DNA of 64,000 nt from assembly GCA_016873995.1 (NCBI GenBank), contig VGVR01000002.1, positions 62,001 through 126,000 on the forward strand. The letters run 5' to 3'. A model generated the notes under the pieces. The model saw nothing but the letters and a program-made list of their open reading frames with translations, did not search any database and was not told where the DNA came from. Both the position numbers and the translations under genes were made by a program. This DNA is from Gemmatimonadota bacterium. Lineage in GTDB: Bacteria; Gemmatimonadota; Gemmatimonadetes; Longimicrobiales; Gaopeijiaceae. Positions 47,910 through 56,513 of the stretch are shown piece by piece (position 1 is the first letter of the stretch; the number at the start of each line of letters is the position of its first letter).

Positions 47910-47946
47910 CGGTTGCACCTAGCCGCGCCGGTCGCCGGACACGCCG

Positions 47947-48564
47947 ATGTCTCGACCCACGAAGATCGTCTGCATCGGCCTGAACTACGCTAAGCACGCG
48001 GCCGAGTTCGGGAACCCGATCCCCAAGGAGCCGCTGGTCTTCCTCAAGCCTCCGTCGTCGCTCGTCGCGACCGGTGAGGCGATCGTCATGCCTGCATGGG
48101 CCGGGCAAATCGACTACGAAGGTGAGATCGGGGTGCGCATCGGCAAGCGCGCCAAGCACGTACCGAAGGAGCGCGCCTGGGAGTTCGTCGACGGGCTGTG
48201 CGCCATCAACGACGTGACGGCCCGGGCGCTACAGAAGGGTGACGGGCAGTGGAGCCGTGCCAAGGGGTTCGACACGTTCTGCCCCGTGGGGCCCGTGACC
48301 CCACTCGCCAAGGTCGACCGGAACGCGCTCTCGGTCACCACACGCGTGAACGGCCAGGTGCGTCAGCAGAGCGGCGCCGACGACATGGTGTTCGACATTC
48401 CCGCGCTCATCGCGCACGTCACGCGCTTCATGACCCTCGAGCCCGGTGACCTGATCGCGACCGGGACGCCCTCGGGCGTTGGAGCGCTACAGCCTGGCGA
48501 CGTGGTCGAAGTCGAGGTCGGCGGGGTGGGCTCCGTCTCGAACCCCGTGGTCGCCGAGAGCTAG
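47947..48564 (+). CDS. FAH-family hydrolase/isomerase
   Basis: A 205-residue protein of the fumarylacetoacetate hydrolase family, which includes 2-hydroxyhepta-2,4-diene-1,7-dioate isomerases, acylpyruvases and oxaloacetate decarboxylases. Seen: CIGLNYAKHAAEFG at the start, the metal-binding Glu-Glu-Asp set (DYEGEIGVRIG and later Asp of GLCAINDVTAR), FDTFCPVGP and the closing ATGTPSGVGALQPGD. The short single-domain form resembles FAHD1/YcgM-type acylpyruvase, but the substrate is not fixed by sequence. The gene is followed by an aminotransferase gene after 8 bases. Confidence 0.9.
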   Translation: MSRPTKIVCIGLNYAKHAAEFGNPIPKEPLVFLKPPSSLVATGEAIVMPAWAGQIDYEGEIGVRIGKRAKHVPKERAWEFVDGLCAINDVTARALQKGDGQWSRAKGFDTFCPVGPVTPLAKVDRNALSVTTRVNGQVRQQSGADDMVFDIPALIAHVTRFMTLEPGDLIATGTPSGVGALQPGDVVEVEVGGVGSVSNPVVAES

Positions 48565-48572
48565 TCGGCTCC

Positions 48573-49733
48573 ATGCGCCGCACCAGCGAGCGGTTCGGGG
48601 CGCTCCCCGCCTACCCGCTCGCCGGCATGCGGGAGATCCGGCGCCGAATCGAATCCCAAGGCGTCGACGTCATCGACCTCGGCACGGGGGATGCGCTGCT
48701 CGATCCGCCCCCCGCCGTCATCGCGCGCCTGCGTGAGGTCGCCGGGGAGCAGGCTTACTCGCGCTACGGCTTCCAGGCGGGGCTTCCCGAGCTGCGCGAG
48801 GCCATCGCAGCGTGGATGCACCGCCGCTTCGGGGTGGTCGTGGACCCGGCGACGGAGGTGCTCCCGCTCATCGGCTCCAAGGAGGGGCTCGCGCACCTCC
48901 CGTTCGCGTTCGTCGGTGCCGGCGACGTGGGCGTGATCCCCGATCCCGGCTATCAGGCGTACTTCGGTGGCGTGACGTTCGCCGGGGGAGAGCCACACGT
49001 CGTGCGCCTCACGCGCGCGAACGACTTTCTGATTCCGCTGGACGAGATCCCGGCGGACGTCGCGCGCCGCACGCGCATCCTCTATCTCAACTACCCGAAC
49101 AATCCGACGACGGCGACCGCCCCGGACGCTTACTACCACGAGGCGATCGCGTTCTGTGCGCGCCACGGCGCGATCCTCGCCCACGACCACGCGTACTCCG
49201 AGCTCGCGTTCGACGGCTACCGGCCGCGCAGCGTGCTCGAGCTCGAGGGCGCCCGCGACGTGGCGATCGAGTTCCACTCGTTCTCCAAGACGTACAACAT
49301 GACCGGGTGGCGGCTCGGCTGGGCAGTCGGCAACGCCGAGATCGTGGGGGCTCTGTCGCGCGTGAAGTCCTTCGTCGACACGGGTGGGTATCTCGGCATC
49401 CAAGCCGCCGGGGTGGCCGCGCTGGCCTCCTGGGAGACCTGGGTGCCAGGGAACGTCGCGACCTTCCAGCGCCGTAGGGACGCCGCGGTGCGCGGGTTCC
49501 GCCGGGCCGGCTTCGAGGTGGAGTCGCCCAAGGCGACCATGTACCTCTGGATTCCCGTTCCGGGCGGGGAGCCGTCGGAGGCGTTCGCCCGGCGGGCCTT
49601 GGAGAAGTGCGGCGTGATCGTTCTACCAGGAGCCTCGCTCGGGAAGGGGGGGGAGGGGTACTTTCGCGTGGCCCTGACGGTCGGGGAGGACCGACTCGAG
49701 GCGGCCGCGGGCCGTTTGGGAGGGCTCGCGTGA
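48573..49733 (+). CDS. Class I/II aminotransferase, probably LL-diaminopimelate aminotransferase
   Basis: A 386-residue fold-type I PLP enzyme. The Lys that binds PLP is K239 in SFSKTYNMTGWR, a motif shared with LL-diaminopimelate aminotransferase (DapL) and related MalY/aspartate aminotransferase-like enzymes; other signposts are DLGTGDALLDPPPAVI, YGFQAGLPELREAIA, LYLNYPNNPTTA and the final Arg in YFRVALT. DapL makes LL-diaminopimelate in one step from tetrahydrodipicolinate for lysine and cell-wall synthesis. Neighbouring dap genes are not in the window, so the substrate is an inference; other class I aminotransferases are possible. Confidence 0.82.
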   Translation: MRRTSERFGALPAYPLAGMREIRRRIESQGVDVIDLGTGDALLDPPPAVIARLREVAGEQAYSRYGFQAGLPELREAIAAWMHRRFGVVVDPATEVLPLIGSKEGLAHLPFAFVGAGDVGVIPDPGYQAYFGGVTFAGGEPHVVRLTRANDFLIPLDEIPADVARRTRILYLNYPNNPTTATAPDAYYHEAIAFCARHGAILAHDHAYSELAFDGYRPRSVLELEGARDVAIEFHSFSKTYNMTGWRLGWAVGNAEIVGALSRVKSFVDTGGYLGIQAAGVAALASWETWVPGNVATFQRRRDAAVRGFRRAGFEVESPKATMYLWIPVPGGEPSEAFARRALEKCGVIVLPGASLGKGGEGYFRVALTVGEDRLEAAAGRLGGLA

Positions 49734-49792
49734 GCGCCGCCGGGCCGAGCCTCTCCCAGGAACCGACATCCGCAGGTGGTTTAGGAGCAGAG

Positions 49793-50629
49793 ATGGCCAC
49801 CCCCACGCCCTCCGCGCCGCAGGCGCAGCCCTCCCCGTTCCATCGGGGGAGCCTCGGCAACCGGCGGGTCACGTGGGGTTCGTTCGGGGTCTCGGTCGGG
49901 ATCCACGTCGCGATCCTGCTGGGTGCGGTGTTCGGACTCTCGCTGCCATCGCCCTCCAACAGCCCGGCGGTGCGCGCGGTCACACCGGCCGACGACGCCC
50001 CCGAGATCGTCTGGATCATCGGGGGCTCGCCGCCGCCCCAGGCTACCGCCCGCCCCGATGAGCCGGCTGCCCTGACGACCGGGCCCGTACCTCAAGTCAT
50101 CGTGGTGCGCCCGAACATCGGAGACACGGGCCCTGAGATCACGCTGCCGGATCTGACCGGACCCGGGCGGCCTGGCGAGACCCCAGCCCAGAGGCTGCAG
50201 CCTGCGCTCAGGGACGAGCGGATCTGGGCGCCGCTTCCCCCGGAGTTCCACACGCTGACCCCCGCGCAACGGGAGGAGCTCCTGATCGCGGGACGCCTAG
50301 GCGCCTGGAACGACTCGGTCGCCGCTGCTGCCGCTGCCGAGGCCGCGTGGCGAGACTGGACCTTCACGGACGGGGATGGGGATCGGTGGGGCGTCGCGGA
50401 CGGCCAGCTCTTCCTCGGGGACGTCGTCATCCCCTTCCCGGTGACCTTCTCGGGGTCTGCGGACGACCGCGCATACATGCGGGAGTTCGCGGAGCTGCAG
50501 CGGCAGGGGGCCAACGCCCTGGTGCAGCAGAACGTGCGTGAGCGCATAGACGCGATCCGGGCGCGCCGGGACCGGGAGCGCGCCGAGGCACAGGCCCGGG
50601 CGGACAGCGGCCGCATCGCCCCTCGGTAG
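49793..50629 (+). CDS. Single-helix, proline-rich membrane protein (TonB-like N terminus)
   Basis: A 278-residue protein with a short basic cytoplasmic tail, one membrane helix (about 38-52, SVGIHVAILLGAVFGL, close to the TonB-type N-terminal anchor) and a long periplasmic part rich in Pro/Ala with several acidic segments, ending in a coiled-coil tail of about 35 residues (RERIDAIRARRDRERAEAQ). No TonB C-terminal domain is seen. ATG 49793 is preferred because AGGAG stands five bases ahead; a GTG at 49730 overlapping the previous stop would add 21 residues. Unknown function. Confidence 0.7.
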   Translation: MATPTPSAPQAQPSPFHRGSLGNRRVTWGSFGVSVGIHVAILLGAVFGLSLPSPSNSPAVRAVTPADDAPEIVWIIGGSPPPQATARPDEPAALTTGPVPQVIVVRPNIGDTGPEITLPDLTGPGRPGETPAQRLQPALRDERIWAPLPPEFHTLTPAQREELLIAGRLGAWNDSVAAAAAAEAAWRDWTFTDGDGDRWGVADGQLFLGDVVIPFPVTFSGSADDRAYMREFAELQRQGANALVQQNVRERIDAIRARRDRERAEAQARADSGRIAPR

Positions 50630-50645
50630 CCCGGCGCCATTGCTC

Positions 50646-50675
50646 TGGTGGCGACCGCGGCGGGCGCTGTATAGT
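50646..50675 (+). promoter_or_regulatory. Candidate promoter of the HD-GYP gene
   Basis: TATAGT at 50670-50675 is a near-perfect -10 box in a GC-rich gap, 37 bases before the GTG start of the HD-GYP gene. The matching -35 region (about 50647-50652) is poor, so the promoter may be weak or activator-dependent. Confidence 0.3.
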
Positions 50676-50712
50676 CCGTAAGACCCTCTATCGCGGCCGC
50701 ATCGCGCCGTTC

Positions 50713-52083
50713 GTGGACCGAGGCATGGATTCAGGCAGGGCATTCTACGCCGGTCTCTTGGAGGCCCTGACCAACGTCATGGGCTCCGCGAAAGGGTACT
50801 TACGGGATCACGGCCCCATGGTGGCGATGCTCTCGTCGCACCTGGGTCGCGAGATGGGGCTCTCCAGGGCCGAGTGCTCGGGGCTCTTCTTCGGCGCGAT
50901 CCTCTCCGACATGGGCATGGTCGGGCTGGCGGAGGACGCTTGGGAGAACCCGACGCCGCAGCTCGCTCCCGATGTGCGCCAGCGCGTCGAGCTGCACCCG
51001 CAGCGGTCGGAGGAGCGCGTACAGGGCGTGCCCCACCTGCAGGATCTCGCACCACTTCTGCGACACCACCATGAGTGGTGGGACGGGGGCGGATACCCCG
51101 ACGGCCTCCGCGCCCGCGAGATTCCTCTGGGCGCGCGCATCCTGCGCCTCGCCGACACAGTGGCAGCGCTCGGTCAGCAACGGCCACACCGCGGCCCGCT
51201 CGGCCCGCAGGAGGTCAGCGAAGTCGTGCAGCGGGGCCTGGGCAAAGAGTTCGCGCCCGACGTCGGTGAGTGCTTCCTGGCGCTGCAGCGCGCGGGGAGC
51301 ATCCCCCGGTTCGACTGGGAGAGCTACCGGCACACGGTGCTGCGCGCCGCGGAGAGCCTGCTCCCCGAAGAAGTCTCGCCGCTTTCGACCAGCCAGCTGC
51401 TCACCATCATCGCCAACCTGATCGACGCCAAAGACCCCTACACGGCGGGCCACTCCCGCCGGGTCGCCGTGCTCGCGGTTGCGGTGGCCGAGCAGCTCGA
51501 CTTGGACGCCCACACGCGCTCCGTGCTGTGGGCGGGGGGCTACCTGCACGACCTCGGCAAGTTGGCCGTGCCGCTGCGGGTGTTGGCGAAGTCCGGCCGC
51601 TTGACCGACGAGGAGTTCGCGTTCATCCGCGCGCATCCGTCCGACGGGGCGGAGATCCTCGAGGGGATCCCGACGCTCCAGCACCTCACCACGGGGGTGC
51701 GGTACCACCACGAGCGCTGGGACGGGAGCGGATATCCCGAGGGACTCTCCGGGGACCGCATTCCCCTGGTCGCACAGATCATGGCCGTCTGCGACGCGTA
51801 CGACGCCATGACTTCGACGCGCGCGTACCGGCACTCGCGCGATCCGCAAGTCGCGCGCGACGAGGTGTCCAACCAGCGGGGGCGGCACTTCGGCCCGGAG
51901 GCGGCGGAGGCGTTCCTGCAGGTGCCCGAGAAGATCTTCGACACCTTGCAGGCGCAGCACCAGGAGGCGGAGGCCGCGCGGGACGTGCCGCCGCGCGTGC
52001 AGACGCTCCGGAACATCGATCCCAGCGTTCTGGGACCCGCGCCGCAGGGCGCTACCCAGGCCCAGCCGGTCGAAGCCCGCTAG
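50713..52083 (+). CDS. Tandem HD-GYP protein, first domain degenerate
   Basis: A 456-residue protein with two HD-GYP-type domains in a row. HD-GYP enzymes hydrolyse cyclic di-GMP. The second domain (about 230-415) is intact: HDLGK (279-283), HPSDGAEIL, VRYHHERWDGSGYPEGL and CDAYDAM. The first (about 20-190) keeps HHHEWWDGGGYPDGL and the ILRLAD segment but its HD is Ser-Asp (S65-D66 in ILSDMG), so it should not be catalytic and may sense or bind nucleotide. No membrane helix or receiver domain is seen. The start is uncertain: GTG 50713 or ATG 50725, neither with a good Shine-Dalgarno. The last 45 residues are low in complexity. It is followed by valS after 108 bases. Confidence 0.88.
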   Translation: MDRGMDSGRAFYAGLLEALTNVMGSAKGYLRDHGPMVAMLSSHLGREMGLSRAECSGLFFGAILSDMGMVGLAEDAWENPTPQLAPDVRQRVELHPQRSEERVQGVPHLQDLAPLLRHHHEWWDGGGYPDGLRAREIPLGARILRLADTVAALGQQRPHRGPLGPQEVSEVVQRGLGKEFAPDVGECFLALQRAGSIPRFDWESYRHTVLRAAESLLPEEVSPLSTSQLLTIIANLIDAKDPYTAGHSRRVAVLAVAVAEQLDLDAHTRSVLWAGGYLHDLGKLAVPLRVLAKSGRLTDEEFAFIRAHPSDGAEILEGIPTLQHLTTGVRYHHERWDGSGYPEGLSGDRIPLVAQIMAVCDAYDAMTSTRAYRHSRDPQVARDEVSNQRGRHFGPEAAEAFLQVPEKIFDTLQAQHQEAEAARDVPPRVQTLRNIDPSVLGPAPQGATQAQPVEAR

Positions 52084-52137
52084 CCGCGAGTCGGCGGGTC
52101 TACGGTTCCGAAGCCCCGGGGCCCTCGCCATCTTACG

Positions 52138-52155
52138 GCCGAGCCGCCCCTCGGC
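52138..52155 (+). other. Hairpin in the valS leader
   Basis: GCCGAG (52138-52143) pairs with CTCGGC (52150-52155) around a six-base loop, 36 bases before the valS start. It may be a 3'-end hairpin of the HD-GYP gene or part of a valS leader; I see no T-box. The same six-base stem (GCCGAG/CTCGGC) is in the 30577-30592 hairpin, which may be chance in this GC-rich DNA. Confidence 0.3.
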
Positions 52156-52191
52156 GGACGAGCGCAGACATCAGGTGACTTCGGAGCCCAT

Positions 52192-54960
52192 GTGACGCAG
52201 GAGCTTGGACCTCGTCTCGATCCGCGAGCGATCGAGCCCGCGAGGTACCGCGCCTGGATGGAGGGCGGCTATTTCCACGTGCCTGCTGCGGCCGTGCTCG
52301 AGGAGGGGCGCGTTCCGTACGTCATCGTGATTCCGCCGCCGAATGTGACCGCGGCGCTGCACATGGGGCACGGGCTGAACGACACCGTCCAGGACGTGCT
52401 CATCCGGTGGCGGCGCATGCAGGGTCGCGCTGCGCTCTGGGTGCCGGGGACCGACCACGCGGGCATCGCCACGCAGAACGTGGTCGAGCGTCGCCTCGCG
52501 GCCGAGGGGCTCACGCGCGACCAGCTGGGGCGCGAAGAGTTCCTGAAGCGGATGTGGGACTTCGTCACCACCACGGGCGGCACCATCCTGGACCAGCTCA
52601 AGGCGATCGGTGCTTCGTGCGACTGGCAACGGACCCGCTTCACGCTGGACGAGGATCTGCAGCGCGCGGTGCGCGAGGTGTTCGTCTCACTCTACGAGAA
52701 GGGTCTGATCTACCGGGGCAAGTACATCATCAACTGGTGCCCGCGCTGCCTCACGGCACTCTCGAACGAGGAGGCGGAAGGAGAGGAGACCGCGGGTACA
52801 CTCTGGCACTTGCGGTATCCGCTCGTGGCCGAAGCGTCGGCAGCCGCAGAGCGCGCCGCGAAGGCCGAGGGTTCGAGGGTGGGACGCCTCCCCGACGGGC
52901 GCTGGTACCTCACCGTCTCGACGACGCGTCCCGAGACCATGCTGGGGGACACGGGCGTCGCGGTGCATCCCGAGGATCCGCGGTACCGGGGACTCGTCGG
53001 CGCGCAGGTTGAACTGCCCCTGACCGGGCGCGCTATTCCGGTCGTCGCAGACGCCGCGGTCGACCCCGAGTTTGGCTCCGGCTTCGTGAAGGTCACGCCG
53101 GCGCACGACCCGAACGACTTCGAGATCGCGTCGCGCACGGGGCTGGTGCCGCTCGAGGTCATGACGGCCGACGCGCGCATGAACGACGCCGTGCCCGCGC
53201 CGTTCCGAGGGCTCGACCGCTTCGAGGCGCGCAAGCGAGTCATCGCCGCGCTGAAGGAGCAGGGGCTCTTCGAGGGGGAGCAGCCGCACACGCACGCCGT
53301 GCCGCACTGCTACCGGTGTCACACGGTCGTGGAGCCGCGGCTCTCGCTGCAGTGGTTCGTGAAGATGAAGCCGCTCGCGGAGCCGGCCCTGCGGGCGTCG
53401 CGCGACGGCACGGTCACGTTCACGCCGAAGCACTGGCAGCGCGTGTACGAGCACTGGATGGAGAACATCCGCGACTGGTGCATCTCGCGGCAGCTCTGGT
53501 GGGGGCACCGCATTCCGGTTTGGTACTGCGCGTGCGGCGAGGTCATCGTCCCGCGCGAGGACCCGGCGAAGTGCCCGAAGTGCGGCAGCGCCGAGCTCAT
53601 CCAGGACCCCGACGTGCTCGACACCTGGTTCAGCTCGCAGCTCTGGCCGTTCTCCGTGTTCGGCTGGCCCCGCGAGACGGACGACCTGAGAGCGTTCTAC
53701 CCTGGGCACACCATGGTCACCGCACCCGAGATCCTGTTCTTCTGGGTCGCGCGCATGATCGTGATGGGGTACGAGTTCCAGGGCGCCGCACCCTTCACCG
53801 AAGTCTTCCTGCACGGAACCGTGCGGGACATGAAGGGGCGCAAGATGTCCAAGTCGCTGGGCAACGGCATCGACCCGCTCGAGGTCGTGAGCGCGTACGG
53901 CGCGGACGCCATGCGCTATACCATCGTGAGCCAATGTGCGGTGGGCACCGACATCGCGCTGGACCACGAGAACGTGGAAGCCGCGTTCGCCAACGGGCGG
54001 AACTTCGCCAACAAGATCTGGAACGCAGGCCGCTTCGCGCTCATGAGCCTCGGCGACGCGCCCGTGCGCCCACTCGACGACGTGGCCGCCGACCTCGAGC
54101 TCGAGGACCGCTGGATCCTGTCGCGCCTCCAGCGCGCGACCGCCGCCGCCACGGACAACCTCGGGCGCTTCCGCCTGCACGAATATGCCGAGGGCACGTA
54201 CCACTTCTTCTGGGGCGACGTGTGCGACTGGTACCTCGAGCTGATCAAGTCGCGACTCGGCGCTGGTGCCGACGCGGCGAGCCGCGAGGCCGCCCGCTCC
54301 ACTCTGGTCACCGTGCTCGACCAGGCGATGCGGCTCCTGCATCCCGTGATTCCGTTCGTGACCGCGGAGCTGTGGGCGCGGCTCCCGGTGCCGACGGGCG
54401 AGACGCGCGCGGACGACCTCATCGTCGCGCGCTGGCCCGAGGCCGAGGCGCGCTGGGAGTCCGACGAGGCCGAACGGGACATGGCCGGCTTCCAGGAGCT
54501 CATCGTCGAGGTGCGACGCCTGCGGAAGGAGTACGGCGTGCCGGAGGGAGGGCGCGTCGCCGTGCACGTGTGGCGCAGCGGAACCGCGGACGGTGACGGC
54601 TTCCCAGCGCTCGTCCGCGAGCAAGGCCCGGCGCTCGAGCAGCTCGCGCGCGTGAACCGCATCGAGACCAGCGCGGGTCACGGCGTGGGAGCCCACGCAG
54701 TGCTCAAGAGCGGCGTCGAGGTGTTCGTGCCGCTCGAGGGCGTGATCGATCTGGACCGTGAGCGCGCGCGGCTGCGCGAGGAGATCGCCAAGCTCCAGGG
54801 GATGCACGCGGGCACCACCAAGAAGCTCGCCAACGAATCGTTCGTCGCGCGGGCGCCTGCAGACGTGGTGCAGAAGGAGCGTGACCGACTGACGCAGCTC
54901 GAGGAGCAGCGCTCCAAGCTGCAGGTGAAGCTCACCGCTCTGGAGGGTGTGGGCGCCTGA
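52192..54960 (+). CDS. valS: Valyl-tRNA synthetase
   Basis: ValRS charges tRNA-Val and edits threonine. The 922 residues show the class I HIGH-type motif (PPPNVTAALHMGHGL), the editing domain (about 190-360, with TRPETMLGDTGVAVHPED), the zinc-like CACGEVIVPREDPAKCPKCG segment, the KMSKS motif (GRKMSKSLGNGIDPLEV), the anticodon-binding domain and a C-terminal coiled coil (about 850-920). The GTG start is preceded by CGGAG. A gene for a lipoprotein begins just after the stop. Confidence 0.97.
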   Translation: MTQELGPRLDPRAIEPARYRAWMEGGYFHVPAAAVLEEGRVPYVIVIPPPNVTAALHMGHGLNDTVQDVLIRWRRMQGRAALWVPGTDHAGIATQNVVERRLAAEGLTRDQLGREEFLKRMWDFVTTTGGTILDQLKAIGASCDWQRTRFTLDEDLQRAVREVFVSLYEKGLIYRGKYIINWCPRCLTALSNEEAEGEETAGTLWHLRYPLVAEASAAAERAAKAEGSRVGRLPDGRWYLTVSTTRPETMLGDTGVAVHPEDPRYRGLVGAQVELPLTGRAIPVVADAAVDPEFGSGFVKVTPAHDPNDFEIASRTGLVPLEVMTADARMNDAVPAPFRGLDRFEARKRVIAALKEQGLFEGEQPHTHAVPHCYRCHTVVEPRLSLQWFVKMKPLAEPALRASRDGTVTFTPKHWQRVYEHWMENIRDWCISRQLWWGHRIPVWYCACGEVIVPREDPAKCPKCGSAELIQDPDVLDTWFSSQLWPFSVFGWPRETDDLRAFYPGHTMVTAPEILFFWVARMIVMGYEFQGAAPFTEVFLHGTVRDMKGRKMSKSLGNGIDPLEVVSAYGADAMRYTIVSQCAVGTDIALDHENVEAAFANGRNFANKIWNAGRFALMSLGDAPVRPLDDVAADLELEDRWILSRLQRATAAATDNLGRFRLHEYAEGTYHFFWGDVCDWYLELIKSRLGAGADAASREAARSTLVTVLDQAMRLLHPVIPFVTAELWARLPVPTGETRADDLIVARWPEAEARWESDEAERDMAGFQELIVEVRRLRKEYGVPEGGRVAVHVWRSGTADGDGFPALVREQGPALEQLARVNRIETSAGHGVGAHAVLKSGVEVFVPLEGVIDLDRERARLREEIAKLQGMHAGTTKKLANESFVARAPADVVQKERDRLTQLEEQRSKLQVKLTALEGVGA

Positions 54961-54992
54961 GCGCTCGTCCTGGAGTCGCGACGGCGGGTCCG

Positions 54993-56513
54993 GTGCTCGC
55001 GGCGCTCGCGCTCGCGTGGACCTCGGCGTGCGCCAACCAGGGAGCGCCCCCCGGCGGGCCCGTCGATCGGCGCCCGCCGGTCTTGGTGAGGACCGAGCCC
55101 GACACCTTCGCCACGCTCACGGACATGAACGCGAACGTGCGCTTCTTCTTCGATGAGCGCATCAGCGAAAACGTGTCGGCCGGCCAGCTCGACGACGCGG
55201 TGACCGTATCGCCACGCACCGGCCGCGTGCGTGTGCGGCACGGCAGGACGAGCCTCAGCGTCGAGGTCGAGGGAGGCTTCCGCTCCGGGATCGTGTATCG
55301 CGTGACGCTGCTCCCCATGGTGCGCGACATGTTCGGCAACGAGCTGCGCGATCCGTTCGAGCTGGTGTTCTCGACCGGCGGGGAGGCGCCACCGACGGCG
55401 CTCGCTGGCCAGGTATGGAGCCGGACCAACGGCGGCGCGACGCGCGGCGCGCTCGTGCAGGCCGTCAGCGCCGACTCGCTGGTCTATCTGGCGCGCTCCG
55501 ACCAAGCGGGGATCTACACCTTCCGCTATCTGCCCGAGGGCGAGTACACGATCACCGCCTTCGAGGACGTCGACCGGGACGGCACACTCGACGCGCGCGA
55601 GCCGCAGGGGTTCGCATCGTCCGCGCTCGCGTCGGGCGATACGCTGCTGGTCGACGTCGCCACGCTGCCGTACGACACCACGGCGGCCGTCGCGATGGGC
55701 GCCACCGCGCTGGACTCGGTGACCATCGCGCTCGAGTTCGACGACTACCTCGACGTCGACGTTCCGGCTGCGGGGGTAGTCGTGGCGCTCGAGCGTGACA
55801 GCGCGAGCGCGCCGCGCGTGGTCCGGCTCTTCCACGAGCGCGAGTACGCCGCCTATGTGGATCAGGTGGCGGACTCGCTCGCTCGCCTCGACTCGATCGA
55901 CGCAGCGGCCGCGGCGGCCCTCGCACCGGTTGCGCCGCCTGCGCCCGACTCGACCGGCGCGGTCGACCAGGCGGCTCAGCCGCGCGCTGCGCCGCCCGCT
56001 CCCGTCTCAGGGGCGGGGGGCGTCGCCGGGGGCGTCGATGCGGCACCTCGAAGCGGCACGTCGCCCAGACCTCCGAGCCGCCCCGTCCCGCCGCGCCTCC
56101 AGGGTGGGCCCTCCACGACTCCGAACGTGACCAGGCCGCTGCCTACACGCCGACTCGTGGGGATGCTCGACGCGCTGCTCGAGGCCGAGGCCGACTACCG
56201 GGTGCAGGCGAGCGGCGTCGTGAACATCAACGGCGTCGCCGGCGGTGGTGGGGAGGTCGAGCTGGTGTTGAGGCTGCGGGAAGCCGCTCCGGCACCGGCC
56301 GGGCCGGGTGGGGCGCCCGGCGGGGATGCCGGTGGGGCGCCGAACGCTGCTGCAGGCGGGGCGCCGAACGGTGCAATCGGTGGGGCGCCGAACGCTGCTG
56401 CAGGCGGGGCGCCGAACGGTGCAGCCGGTGGGGCGCCGGGCGCCGCCGCAGGCGGGGGTCCGACTGGGGGAGCCGGTGGCCTGACTCCCGACACGCTCGG
56501 GATTGGGCGATGA
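54993..56513 (+). CDS. Ig-like (Big_5) lipoprotein with Gly-Ala-Pro repeat tail
   Basis: About 506 residues, exported as a lipoprotein: AALALAWTSAC gives a lipobox-like Cys. A bacterial Ig-like/SbsA-type domain follows (VRFFFDERISENVSAGQLDDA and SLSVEVEGGFRSGIVYRVTL, about 40-130), then a second part with a carboxypeptidase-regulatory-like fold (YTFRYLPEGEYTITAFEDVD) and a Pro/Ala/Gly-rich tail with seven octapeptide repeats (GGAPNAAA type, about 439-494). This plan is frequent among secreted proteins of Bacteroidota and relatives. The start is uncertain: GTG 54993 gives a very short signal with no positive residues; CTG 54957, with GGAGG upstream, would add an Arg-containing 12 residues. It overlaps the selA start by 4 bases. 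Confidence 0.75.
   Translation: MLAALALAWTSACANQGAPPGGPVDRRPPVLVRTEPDTFATLTDMNANVRFFFDERISENVSAGQLDDAVTVSPRTGRVRVRHGRTSLSVEVEGGFRSGIVYRVTLLPMVRDMFGNELRDPFELVFSTGGEAPPTALAGQVWSRTNGGATRGALVQAVSADSLVYLARSDQAGIYTFRYLPEGEYTITAFEDVDRDGTLDAREPQGFASSALASGDTLLVDVATLPYDTTAAVAMGATALDSVTIALEFDDYLDVDVPAAGVVVALERDSASAPRVVRLFHEREYAAYVDQVADSLARLDSIDAAAAAALAPVAPPAPDSTGAVDQAAQPRAAPPAPVSGAGGVAGGVDAAPRSGTSPRPPSRPVPPRLQGGPSTTPNVTRPLPTRRLVGMLDALLEAEADYRVQASGVVNINGVAGGGGEVELVLRLREAAPAPAGPGGAPGGDAGGAPNAAAGGAPNGAIGGAPNAAAGGAPNGAAGGAPGAAAGGGPTGGAGGLTPDTLGIGR
56307..56474 (+). repeat. Seven 24-base tandem repeats
   Basis: Units of 24 bases start at 56307, 56331, 56355, 56379, 56403, 56427 and 56451 and encode octapeptides: GGAPGGDA, GGAPNAAA, GGAPNGAI, GGAPNAAA, GGAPNGAA, GGAPGAAA, GGGPTGGA. 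Units 2-3 and 4-5 form a nearly identical 48-base duplicate (56331-56378 and 56379-56426), so the array grew at least once by a two-unit duplication. The array is in frame and at the C terminus of the lipoprotein. Confidence 0.9.
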
